Shown here: positions 18,037 through 25,708 of the stretch, piece by piece | How positions within the stretch are numbered: the stretch's first letter is position 1 | How the letters are laid out: each line of letters starts with the position of its first letter | Source of the DNA: a virus | Strand: one strand, 5' to 3' | DNA length: 55,093 bases | Virus record (IMG/VR): IMGVR_UViG_3300032093_000174 | Coordinates: 1 to 55,093 of that record | The notes under the pieces: generated by a model | The model's input: the letters and a program-made list of their open reading frames with translations, nothing else | What the model was told of the DNA's origin: nothing | The model's database searches: none | Translations under genes and position numbers: made by a program

Positions 18037-19866
18037 ATGTCGGAAGAAATCGTCAATCTTGGCCATAACGGCAATGAGAGCCTGCGAGTGGACGGTCTGG
18101 TGAATGCCCTCACAGGCATGGGTACTGGTCGCGACAAAAGCCAATTCACTTCCGCCCAGCCCATCGTCTTTCTCACACAGGAGGAACTAGAAAACCTCTA
18201 TTCCGAGTGGATTCCCAAGCGAATTGTGGACATCGTGGCCGAACAAGCCACCAGAAAAGGTTTCAAGGTGCTGTTTGGTGGAGAAGGTGCTGCTGCTGAA
18301 GAGGTGGCTGGCATTGAGCAAATCATTGAGGATTTGTACATCCTTGAGAACCTCGGCCTTGCTTGTAAAAATGCACGACTTTTTGGTGGCGCAGTTATTC
18401 TTCTGTACATCGACGACGGTCGCCCTGCAAACCAGCCTGTAGATCGACGGAACATCCGCAGTATTGAAGGCATGGAAGTGCTTGATCGCTGGCAGATTGC
18501 TCCAGTGATCAGCGAGGAAAGTCTCTACGACTATTCCAAGGCCACTTACTATCAAATCATTTCTGGCGACCTCATTCGCCAGCCACAACTCACTTACATC
18601 CATAAGGACAGGATTCTGAGGTTTGATGGGGAATGGCTTCCCTACAGGATCAGGCAGCGAAACTATGGGTGGGGAATGAGTAGTCTGCAGAGCGTTTATG
18701 ACAGCTTTCGTTTCTATTCCACTGGCATTAGTTCTGCAGCCACGCTTCTTACTGAATTTGACATCTTTGTGCATAAACTTCGTGGCCTGTCCACGATGCT
18801 TGCTGCTGGCAAAGAAAAGGACGTGCGTGATCGTCTGATTTTGAACGACATGAGCAAGAGCGTGTATCGCGGCTATGCAATTGACGCAGAGAAAGAAGAG
18901 CTGGAATTCATTAGCCGCAACTTTGGCGGCATTGGGGAAATTCTGGAGAAACTGCGCATTGATATTATTGGCGCCTCACAAATCCCCCATACCATTCTTT
19001 TTGGGGAAAGCCCTAGCGGATTGGGCTCCACTGGCCGGAGTGAAGAGCGCGACTTCGCGAAGATGCTGGGCGACTATCAGGCATCTCGGTTCAAGCGTCC
19101 AATCAAGCACCTCATGGAGATGATTCTCTTAAGCAAAGACGGTCCCACTAATGGACAAGTGCCTGATTCATGGCGCATTCATTTCAACGATTTGTTTGAA
19201 CTGAACGAAAGGGAGAAGGCTGACGTGAGGGCTCGCGTGGCGGCAGTAGACGGCCGTTACATCCAACTTGGCGTGCTCCACCCGAAAGAAGTGGCAGAGG
19301 CTCGCTACGGCGGTTCTGAGTGGTCAATGGAACTCACTCTCGACCCATCGCTTCCCCGTGAACTGCCGCAGCCCGGCGGTGAGATGAAAGTGCCTCCTGG
19401 TGGGCGCGACCCAATGAACGAAGAGAATGGCACTCTGCCGATGGACGGAAGTCGAGAAGTGCAGGATTCTGCAGGGCTTTTCTTAGAGCGCGATCTGGAG
19501 AAAGTAAAAGAAGATGCTGAGTTCAAAGACGAAGAACTCCACCAGCAAGCGGTTGCAGCAGCCAAAGCCAAGTTCAAGGTGTGGCCTAGTGCAGTGGCCG
19601 GTGCCTACGTGTCGCGTAAGTACAAGGAACTGTACAAGCGCAAGCATGGTTCAATGGAGGGAGCATTCAAAGGCAAGAAGACCACTGCTACCTACTTCAA
19701 AGAAGATGCCATTGAGCCCGTAAAAGTGGAGGGATTGATTTTGGGCGATTACGAAGAAGCTTCATTCATTTCTCCTGATGACATTGATGCTGCATTGAAT
19801 CAATGGAAGGAAACCGCTCCTGAGCGTTTCAAGGACATCCTGGAGTCGGAGAATGTTGAATCCTGA
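18037..19866 (+). CDS. Portal protein, DUF1073 type, with C-terminal extension
   Basis: The 609-residue portal forms the dodecameric ring through which DNA enters. The DUF1073 pattern is clear: PKRIVDIVAEQATRKGF, NARLFGGAVILLYIDDG, the GWGMSSLQSVYDSFRFY segment, and GASQIPHTILFGESPSGLGS followed by ERDF. After about residue 450 an extra part follows: an acidic linker and AAAKAKFKVWPSAVAGAYVS onward, a KF.VWPSA..A motif found in small phage proteins, here fused to the portal. It is the first gene of the virion operon. Its stop overlaps the next gene. Confidence 0.92.
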   Translation: MSEEIVNLGHNGNESLRVDGLVNALTGMGTGRDKSQFTSAQPIVFLTQEELENLYSEWIPKRIVDIVAEQATRKGFKVLFGGEGAAAEEVAGIEQIIEDLYILENLGLACKNARLFGGAVILLYIDDGRPANQPVDRRNIRSIEGMEVLDRWQIAPVISEESLYDYSKATYYQIISGDLIRQPQLTYIHKDRILRFDGEWLPYRIRQRNYGWGMSSLQSVYDSFRFYSTGISSAATLLTEFDIFVHKLRGLSTMLAAGKEKDVRDRLILNDMSKSVYRGYAIDAEKEELEFISRNFGGIGEILEKLRIDIIGASQIPHTILFGESPSGLGSTGRSEERDFAKMLGDYQASRFKRPIKHLMEMILLSKDGPTNGQVPDSWRIHFNDLFELNEREKADVRARVAAVDGRYIQLGVLHPKEVAEARYGGSEWSMELTLDPSLPRELPQPGGEMKVPPGGRDPMNEENGTLPMDGSREVQDSAGLFLERDLEKVKEDAEFKDEELHQQAVAAAKAKFKVWPSAVAGAYVSRKYKELYKRKHGSMEGAFKGKKTTATYFKEDAIEPVKVEGLILGDYEEASFISPDDIDAALNQWKETAPERFKDILESENVES

Positions 19867-20536
19867 TAATCTTTCCACCTTTAGCAGCGCCGTTCTTTCT
19901 GAAAGGATGGACGGCGAATGGTCTTACGACCCCATTAGCGGACGGTATAGAGGGAAGAACGGCCGCTTCTTGAGCCAAGCGGCAGTGGAGGCTTTAGTAG
20001 ACGGTCGCATCAAAAAGCTCGACAGCCAATTAAAAGACTTCACCAAGCGCTTGATAAACGGCAACATTACTATTGACCAGTGGCAAGGCAGCGTTCGTGA
20101 AGCCCTTAAGCCCGCTCACATTCAAGCCGCAATGGTTGGAGTGGGTGGCAAACAAGCTCTCTCTCAGTCTGACTATGGTCGCATCGGTCAAAGGCTTCGT
20201 TCGGAATACGCTTATCTTCAAAACTTTGCTTCTGATCTTTTGGGTGGCCGCATTTCTGCTCCCATGGCTCTTGCTCGTATCGGCCTATATGCTGAAAGCG
20301 TTCGTGGTTCTTACTGGGAAGGAACCACGATTCGGAGAGAAAAAGAAGGCTACACCTTGATGCGTCGCATCCTTGACGCGCAAGCAGTGCATTGTCAGGA
20401 CTGCATTGGTTACGCCGCTCGTGGCATTGTTCCCCTTGGAGCCGTACCGATGCCAGGCCAGCGGTGTGCATGTCGCTCCCGCTGTAAATGTCGCATTGAG
20501 CATTTGCGCCAGCAGTTTCCTAGTGTCGGCGTGTAA
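19853..20536 (+). CDS. Head morphogenesis / minor head protein (Mu gpF-like)
   Basis: A 227-residue protein whose N-terminal segment (SYDPISGRYRGKNGRFLSQA) and helical middle resemble minor head proteins. The C-terminal cysteine-rich part (HCQDCIGYAARGIVPLG, then PGQRCACRSRCKCRIEH) matches the CxxC...C.C...C ending of Mu gpF / phage head morphogenesis proteins. These proteins line the portal vestibule or are injected. It overlaps the portal 3' end by 14 bases, the common portal-then-gpF order. Confidence 0.8.
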   Translation: MLNPDNLSTFSSAVLSERMDGEWSYDPISGRYRGKNGRFLSQAAVEALVDGRIKKLDSQLKDFTKRLINGNITIDQWQGSVREALKPAHIQAAMVGVGGKQALSQSDYGRIGQRLRSEYAYLQNFASDLLGGRISAPMALARIGLYAESVRGSYWEGTTIRREKEGYTLMRRILDAQAVHCQDCIGYAARGIVPLGAVPMPGQRCACRSRCKCRIEHLRQQFPSVGV

Positions 20537-20572
20537 TTTACGCTTTAGGATCGAGCGAGTTTCTTGCTTGAT

Positions 20573-21793
20573 GTGGCAAAAATCTTGTATTGCGGCGATG
20601 TAGGAGTCCAAACTGGGTTTGGTCGCGTTGCTGAATATCTCATTCCCGCACTGGCGAAAGAGCATGAAGTGCATGCTCTGGCCGTCAATTGGCACGGCGA
20701 CCCCAATGAAATGCAGCAGCATTGCAAGATGTATCCTGCAATGGCCTATGGCTCCGATCCATTCGGTGCCCATCGCATGCGTGGGCTGGTTTCTGAAATC
20801 AAACCAGACGTTGTCTTTGTCGTCAACGACATCTGGGTGGCCATTCAGCTTTTCGATGTGGTCCAGGACTTAAAAGAGGGCATCGGGTTCAAGTGGATCA
20901 CTTACACCCCCATTGACTCCTACGGCTTGTTCCCAGAGCTGTTAGAGCCGCTGATGAAGTGGGACACTCTGATCACTTACACGGAATTTGCCAAGGAAGA
21001 AATTCAGAAGATTGGCTACGACAAGCCTATTCACGTTGTGGGGCACGGCACGGACTTCAGCAAGTTCTTTCCCATTGACAAAATGGAATGCCGCCAAGCC
21101 CTTGGCGTGCCAGAAGATGCTTTCGTGGTGTTCAATGGAAACAGAAACCAGCCACGCAAACGCATTGATCTAACCATCAAAGGCTTTATTGAATTTGCGC
21201 GAAATAAGCCTGATGCCCGTTTATGGCTCAATATGGGACCAAAGGATATGGGCTGGGATATTGTACCTTTATTCAAGCGCGTTGCTAGGGACTACGATTA
21301 CGACGCCACTGGGAAATTAATCCTGACCAGTCCAAACTTCGCCACACAGAATTGTCTTCCGATTGAACAGCTCAATCAGGTGTACAATGCTGTTGACGTG
21401 GGTGTTAATACTTGCCTGGGGGAGGGTTGGGGCCTCGTCAATACAGAGCATGCTGCCACCGGGGTAGCACAAGTGGTTCCAGACCATACAAGTCTGAAAG
21501 AAATTTTCAATGTCACCCGTCGCATCGCAATTGAAAGCTGGGAGACAGACAGGAATTATGGTCTAGAGCGGGGCCAGCCTTCACCTGGGGATCTTGCCTG
21601 CATCCTGAATGCCTACTACGAGGACCGCAAAAGCCTGGAAGACACAGGGAGCTGGTGCTATTCTCGCGTGCGTGAAAAGCAATTCACTTGGCCTTACGTG
21701 CAAAAGCAAATGGTCAAAATTATTGAAGACACTCTAAAAGTGAGGCCCCAATCTACTTTCAAGGGTTTTGGCGCTCCCGCTCGTATCAACTGA
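20573..21793 (+). CDS. Glycosyltransferase, GT4-like (GT-B fold)
   Basis: A 406-residue protein starting VAKILYCGDVGVQTGFGRVA. Features: the N-terminal Gly-rich loop (GDVGVQTGFGR), the domain-joining GNRNQPRKRIDLTIKGF (donor-phosphate-binding Arg/Lys), and the C-terminal LGEGWGLVNTEHAATGVAQV, which is the E-x7-E motif of GT4 enzymes. It should transfer a sugar from a nucleotide donor to a glycan or protein. GTG 20573 is taken as start; TTG 20564 is an alternative. It lies between head genes, in an operon with another glycosyltransferase, a methyltransferase and a HAD protein. Confidence 0.85.
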   Translation: MAKILYCGDVGVQTGFGRVAEYLIPALAKEHEVHALAVNWHGDPNEMQQHCKMYPAMAYGSDPFGAHRMRGLVSEIKPDVVFVVNDIWVAIQLFDVVQDLKEGIGFKWITYTPIDSYGLFPELLEPLMKWDTLITYTEFAKEEIQKIGYDKPIHVVGHGTDFSKFFPIDKMECRQALGVPEDAFVVFNGNRNQPRKRIDLTIKGFIEFARNKPDARLWLNMGPKDMGWDIVPLFKRVARDYDYDATGKLILTSPNFATQNCLPIEQLNQVYNAVDVGVNTCLGEGWGLVNTEHAATGVAQVVPDHTSLKEIFNVTRRIAIESWETDRNYGLERGQPSPGDLACILNAYYEDRKSLEDTGSWCYSRVREKQFTWPYVQKQMVKIIEDTLKVRPQSTFKGFGAPARIN

Positions 21794-21795
21794 TC

Positions 21796-22506
21796 ATGAA
21801 CATCTCTCAGATTTATCTTTCTGACAGCGAAGACCAAAGCCTGTCTCCGTTCCTGGATTATGCGACCACTACGGTCAAAAACGCTTTCCCAAATGACCAT
21901 CACACCATTTACAACAAAGAAAGTCTTCGGCAATTTATTGCTGACAACTACGACCCTGATGTCCTTTGGGCTTACGATTCTCTCCGTCCGTATTCTTACA
22001 AGGCTGACCTTGGTCGCTTTTGTCTTCTTAACAAGTTAGGAGGCTGGTATCTAGATATTGCCGTGAGAATGGTAAATTCAGTGGAGGTGGGGGATCGTAT
22101 TGAATGGTTAGCCTTCCGCGATATTCAACGCTTTAGTTACACCAGTTGGGCGTGCGCCACTACTGTGCTGTATTCCAAGCCGGATAATATTGCACTGATC
22201 ACTGCCATTGAAATGATCGTGAACAATTGTCACGAAAAATATTATGGCATCACGCCACTGTGTCCCACTGGCCCAACGCTTCTAGGGCAGGCTCTGGCTG
22301 CAAACGGAGGCAATCCCAATTTTGTCTATGGCGACTACCTGGAGCTGACTCCTACCCACGAACAAAAGAACCGAGCATTTGTTCTGCCAGACGGAACGAT
22401 CATGGCATGGAGCAAACCATCGGGAGGCGGTGATCTCACGGGGGTAGGCGCCAAGGGTGTAAACAATTACAACGAACTGTGGGCAAGCAGGAAGGTGTAC
22501 GCATGA
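21796..22506 (+). CDS. Glycosyltransferase with DXD-type sugar-binding region
   Basis: A 236-residue protein with the TcdA/Och1-like (PF04488) signature SYKADLGRFCLLNKLGGWYL followed by DIAV. D71 precedes the conserved R; the metal-binding DXD position reads D87-I-A89, so its second aspartate is missing. In enzymes of this fold the second Asp coordinates Mn2+; the change might mean altered metal binding, or another residue takes over. An NNYNELW C-terminus resembles other members. Start 2 nt after the GT4 stop; the stop overlaps the methyltransferase gene. Confidence 0.75.
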   Translation: MNISQIYLSDSEDQSLSPFLDYATTTVKNAFPNDHHTIYNKESLRQFIADNYDPDVLWAYDSLRPYSYKADLGRFCLLNKLGGWYLDIAVRMVNSVEVGDRIEWLAFRDIQRFSYTSWACATTVLYSKPDNIALITAIEMIVNNCHEKYYGITPLCPTGPTLLGQALAANGGNPNFVYGDYLELTPTHEQKNRAFVLPDGTIMAWSKPSGGGDLTGVGAKGVNNYNELWASRKVYA

Positions 22507-23153
22507 ACTTGACTGAACTTGCTAATTTTTACAACAGCGACAAAGGAAATTCTTACAAGTGCGCCCACTTTTATACCCAGCATTACGAGAAAGCGTTTGC
22601 TAAATACAAACAACAGCCTTCGCTTTCTCTCCTGGAAATTGGCTTAAACCGTGACGACTGCAGCGAAGTACCCTCGCTGCGTATTTACCAAAATTATTTT
22701 GGAGAGAAGGCCAGGTTATTTGGCTTTGACATTAGGGAGGAGTTTAAGGCTTTTGAGAAGGAAGGCTTTGAAATCTTCATTGGAGATCAATCTAATCCCG
22801 CTGATTTGGAGCAATGTTGTGCCAATCAATACGACATTATTGTCGATGATGGTAGTCATGCTTCTTCACACCAGCAAATTACACTTCGACACCTGTGGAG
22901 TGCATTAAAGCCTGGTGGCCTTTATGTAATCGAAGATCTGCACTGGCAGCCTTTTGAGGAAAGCTGTAGCAAGACTGTCAGCATCGCTAGGCAATGGATT
23001 GATGGCAAGCTAGAGGGTGGTGAGCACTTACCAGTAGAATGGCTCAACACTTTTGCCCAAGAAGTGGAGAACATTGAATTACTGCCATCTGCTAGTCCAT
23101 TGCATCCTTCTCACCTGACGAAGAACGCCCTTCTCTTTCTCTGGAAAAAATAA
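22503..23153 (+). CDS. SAM-dependent methyltransferase, TylF/CmcI-like
   Basis: A 216-residue class I methyltransferase. The SAM-binding motif I is LSLLEIGLNRDDC (E45, G47), the motif II acidic residue is in FGFDI, and the metal-site-like IIVDDGSHASSHQQ and LKPGGLYVIEDLHW segments fit macrocin O-methyltransferase / cephalosporin hydroxylase-type enzymes, which methylate sugar or other hydroxyls. With the neighbouring glycosyltransferases, O-methylation of a transferred sugar is plausible. ATG 22503 overlaps the preceding stop (ATGA); GTG 22479 is less likely. Confidence 0.8.
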   Translation: MNLTELANFYNSDKGNSYKCAHFYTQHYEKAFAKYKQQPSLSLLEIGLNRDDCSEVPSLRIYQNYFGEKARLFGFDIREEFKAFEKEGFEIFIGDQSNPADLEQCCANQYDIIVDDGSHASSHQQITLRHLWSALKPGGLYVIEDLHWQPFEESCSKTVSIARQWIDGKLEGGEHLPVEWLNTFAQEVENIELLPSASPLHPSHLTKNALLFLWKK

Positions 23154-24445
23154 TGACAACTAGCTGGGACTGTTTTGATACTCTTGTAACGAGAATGCGC
23201 CTAAATCCTCTCACAGTTTTTGACTGGATGGGAGAAAAGTACGGACTGCCTAATTTCACTCACAGGCGAAAAGCGGCGGAAAGCAGATCCCCAGAAATGC
23301 TGTTCTCTATTTATGAAGAACTTGCGAAAGATTATCAGTGGACCGAAGAGCAAAAAGCTTTTTACAAGAAGGCCGAAATCCAGGCAGAGATTGAACAATG
23401 TGTACCCATTGAAGAGAATCTTCGCCAAGTAAAAGACGGTGATTTAATCGTCAGCGATATGTATCTTCCGCGAGAAGTCATTGAGGCAATCTTGCGCAAA
23501 AATGGGCTAAACAAAGCGGTGTCAATCTATGTGAGCACTGGCGGCAAAAGCTCAGGAACCATCTGGAAGCACCTCCCTTCCATTGATCTCCACATAGGAG
23601 ATAATCTGCATTCTGATGTGAATAGCCCTAGCGCTTTCGGAATTGACGCCAAACACTACACAAATTTTGAGCTAAATACTCTGGAGCAATTGGTCGGCGG
23701 CGAATTGGGCCTGCTAATGCGCGTGGTGAGATTGGCCAATCCGTATGAGCCTGGCACCATCTTACATCGCATGTGGTTAGAGCAGTCACAGTTAAATGTG
23801 CCAGCGCTCATCCTTGCATCCGCTTCTCTTCCATCGGATAATCTTGCTTTTGTTCATCGTGATTGCGTACATTTACAGCGCATCCATGAACAGCTTCACG
23901 GGTGCCAAAACGTAGCCTTTCATTGCTCAAGAATTGCAATGGAGAAAAAGGGGGATGCGTGGAATGACTATGTGATTAACACTGCCAAGGGCCGAACTAT
24001 TGTTGATTTACAAGGCACCGGAGGAAGCGTTGGAAGATATTGGGCAGAAGCTTTTTATGAAAGGCCCGAGATTATTTATGTCACTGGGATGATGGCGGTG
24101 GGAAAGGCTTTGGTCACTATTCCCACTGACGTTATTGAAAGGTTTAATTCTTCTCCATTGGGATCACTGGGGATGTTTCCTGAAAGATTTGAGAATGAGT
24201 TTGACAAAGATGTTTTGGAGTGTCAGAAACTAGCCGTTGACAAGGCCATTCAATACATGCCCTATTTTTCCTTGAAACAAGAAAACCTTGGCTTGCTTGC
24301 CCGTTTGGTTTCCTTGATGTATCACTCGCATACTCCTGTGTGGAACAACCATCAAAGCAATCATGCCATTGACAAGGTGGAGCATGATTGGCCCGCTGCG
24401 CGAGCATTGGACGATACAATTGCAATAGGAATGGCATTTGAATGA
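23153..24445 (+). CDS. HAD-like hydrolase domain protein, glycan cluster type
   Basis: A 430-residue protein. The N-terminal part (1-190) is a HAD phosphatase: DCFDT (nucleophile D6, T10), SDMYLP (motif II region), K in GGKSSGTIWKHL, and GDNLHSD (acidic motif IV). The C-terminal half (about 200-430) is not recognised but has HCSRIAMEKKGDAW and VDLQGTGGSVGRYW segments, as in large HAD proteins of polysaccharide loci. A role in sugar-phosphate processing for the glycan cassette is inferred. Its ATG overlaps the preceding stop by one base. Confidence 0.75.
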   Translation: MTTSWDCFDTLVTRMRLNPLTVFDWMGEKYGLPNFTHRRKAAESRSPEMLFSIYEELAKDYQWTEEQKAFYKKAEIQAEIEQCVPIEENLRQVKDGDLIVSDMYLPREVIEAILRKNGLNKAVSIYVSTGGKSSGTIWKHLPSIDLHIGDNLHSDVNSPSAFGIDAKHYTNFELNTLEQLVGGELGLLMRVVRLANPYEPGTILHRMWLEQSQLNVPALILASASLPSDNLAFVHRDCVHLQRIHEQLHGCQNVAFHCSRIAMEKKGDAWNDYVINTAKGRTIVDLQGTGGSVGRYWAEAFYERPEIIYVTGMMAVGKALVTIPTDVIERFNSSPLGSLGMFPERFENEFDKDVLECQKLAVDKAIQYMPYFSLKQENLGLLARLVSLMYHSHTPVWNNHQSNHAIDKVEHDWPAARALDDTIAIGMAFE

Positions 24446-24702
24446 TGACCAAAAAGCAAAAGCAGGCAAAAGTTGCCAAGGTTATGGGGGAATTCAAGGC
24501 TGGCACCTTAAAAGGAAGTGATAAAAAGCCAATTAAGAATTACAAGCAGGCAGTTGCCATTGCTCTCTCTGAAGCTGGCATGAGCATGCCAAAGAAGGAT
24601 GCAAGCGAAGAATACATGCGGGCGTTCATTCGCCAAGTCTTAGAAGAGGAAGAAGCGATGGAAGAAGAGGGAGAAGAGGAGGAAGAAGAGGGAAAGGATT
24701 GA
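24442..24702 (+). CDS. DUF6496-like small basic/acidic protein
   Basis: An 86-residue product whose N-terminal half (KVAKVMGEFKAGTLKGSDKK, then NYKQAVAIALSEAGM) matches the small phage proteins with a KVMHEFK.G.L......V...QAIAIALSEAG pattern (DUF6496-like). The C-terminal half is a polyglutamate run. It may bind DNA or head proteins; the role is not known. ATGATG offers two starts (24442, 24445). It overlaps its neighbours at both ends. Confidence 0.7.
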   Translation: MMTKKQKQAKVAKVMGEFKAGTLKGSDKKPIKNYKQAVAIALSEAGMSMPKKDASEEYMRAFIRQVLEEEEAMEEEGEEEEEEGKD

Positions 24703-25046
24703 GGGGAGATGCCCAGTCATTCTCCCCTCCATCGTCTGTACGATCTGCCGCTCGTCGCGGCCTAGAACTGCGTAAGAAGCACGGTAAAGGCGGTCTTAGT
24801 ACGCAGGAGGCTGGCAAGCAAGGCATTGGAAGTGGGGTGGCAAGAGCTTCTGATTTGGCTGGCGGCGGTGCTGTGAGCTATGCAACGATCAAAAGGATGG
24901 CCGCATTCTTCTCTCGCCACGAAAAGAACAAGAGTGGAGGGGAAGATGATGCTGGTTACATCGCATGGTTGCTATGGGGAGGAAATGCAGGCAAGGCATG
25001 GGCCAATCGCATTATTAAGATGGTTGAAAGCGCTAAAGATCAATGA
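24699..25046 (+). CDS. Conserved small phage head-region protein
   Basis: The 115-residue frame begins at TTG 24699 (TTGA overlap). The pattern PSSVRSAARRGLELRKKHGK..., GIGSGVARASDLAGGG, SYATIKRMAAFFSRHEKN and GYIAWLLWGGNAGKAW is that of a conserved phage protein common near capsid and scaffold genes. It is probably a structural or DNA-binding accessory of the head; no biochemical function is established. The unusual TTG start is supported by overlap on both sides. Confidence 0.75.
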   Translation: MRGDAQSFSPPSSVRSAARRGLELRKKHGKGGLSTQEAGKQGIGSGVARASDLAGGGAVSYATIKRMAAFFSRHEKNKSGGEDDAGYIAWLLWGGNAGKAWANRIIKMVESAKDQ

Positions 25047-25351
25047 GCGAATACGTGCGGGTGATTGAAGAAGAGGAAGATGGTATTGGCGTGATGAAAG
25101 CGCTTGCCATTCTTTCCGCTAACGAGCATCGCAACACCTCACAGTGGCGCCTCGTCGAAGAGCAGCATTTCAAAAATGGACGCCTCGATGAAACTCACAT
25201 TTTTGTCATTAATGCCTATGACAAGCCTGACAAGCATTTTGATCAAGTGAAGATGCTGGTTTTTGAGGCTGAGGCTATTGCAAAGTCTTATGTGATGGAG
25301 GGTATTGAAAGTCAACTTGCAGAACTGTCGGATGAAGAGGACGATGATTAA
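25043..25351 (+). CDS. Unknown acidic protein, 102 residues
   Basis: The product begins MSEYVRVIEEEEDGIGVMKA, contains a two-strand segment (SQWRLVEEQHFKNGRLDE, HIFVINAYDKPD) and ends in a run of acid residues (SDEEDDD). ATGA overlap with the preceding gene. On the opposite strand its last four bases overlap the end of the regulator gene at 25348-25647, so transcription converges here. The function is unknown. Confidence 0.65.
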   Translation: MSEYVRVIEEEEDGIGVMKALAILSANEHRNTSQWRLVEEQHFKNGRLDETHIFVINAYDKPDKHFDQVKMLVFEAEAIAKSYVMEGIESQLAELSDEEDDD

Positions 25352-25647
25352 TCTTCGCTTACTGCGGAGACTACGAATGTGGGGTAGCCAAGAAGATACA
25401 AAATTGAAAGCTGAAAAGCAGAACTAAGCAAGCGTATCTCCGCGCAATCAGGCGAAATAATGCCTCGCTCCATTCGCGAAACGGTGGTTTGGTCGCAATG
25501 AAGGATGGCCGCTATGTCGCATTGTGACATGCCGCTGTTGAGGCGAGCTTCTCTCATTCGCTGTCCAATCACTTGCCTGCTTTCTTGCATGGAAAGTATG
25601 GGAGCCTTTACTTTTGTGGTGATGCGCCGATGCTGAATATGCTGCAT
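25348..25647 (-). CDS. Cro/C1-type HTH regulator, antisense in the virion operon
   Basis: A 99-residue protein with an XRE helix-turn-helix (about residues 25-80): IGQRMREARLNSGMSQCDIA, AILHCDQTTVSRMERG and LLSSAFQLSILYLLG. The HTH is complete (SQ..IA..L....TVSR.ERG). ATG 25647 gives an extra basic N-terminus; ATG 25590 (MQESRQVIG) would give the bare domain. It is the only minus-strand gene inside the virion block. A TTAGG-N8-CCTAA repeat directly upstream suggests self-control. Its targets may include the protease-scaffold promoter; that is inference. Confidence 0.85.
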   Translation of the reverse strand: MQHIQHRRITTKVKAPILSMQESRQVIGQRMREARLNSGMSQCDIAAILHCDQTTVSRMERGIISPDCAEIRLLSSAFQLSILYLLGYPTFVVSAVSED

Positions 25648-25649
25648 TT

Positions 25650-25667
25650 TTAGGCTGTATTTCCTAA
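25650..25667. promoter_or_regulatory. Operator-like repeat TTAGG-N8-CCTAA
   Basis: It lies just upstream of the regulator start and about 42 bp before the protease-scaffold gene on the other strand, so it could serve both. No consensus promoter could be drawn with confidence. Confidence 0.5.
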
Positions 25668-25708
25668 GTTAGTCTATCTCGCGTTTTATTTCTTGATAGA
25701 GTATTGCC

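Noticed and set aside
18037-19866. Naming the portal an anti-CBASS Acb1 protein
   Set aside because: Database names for DUF1073 sometimes carry that label. The gene here has portal length, order and motifs, and nothing points to the Acb1 phosphodiesterase.
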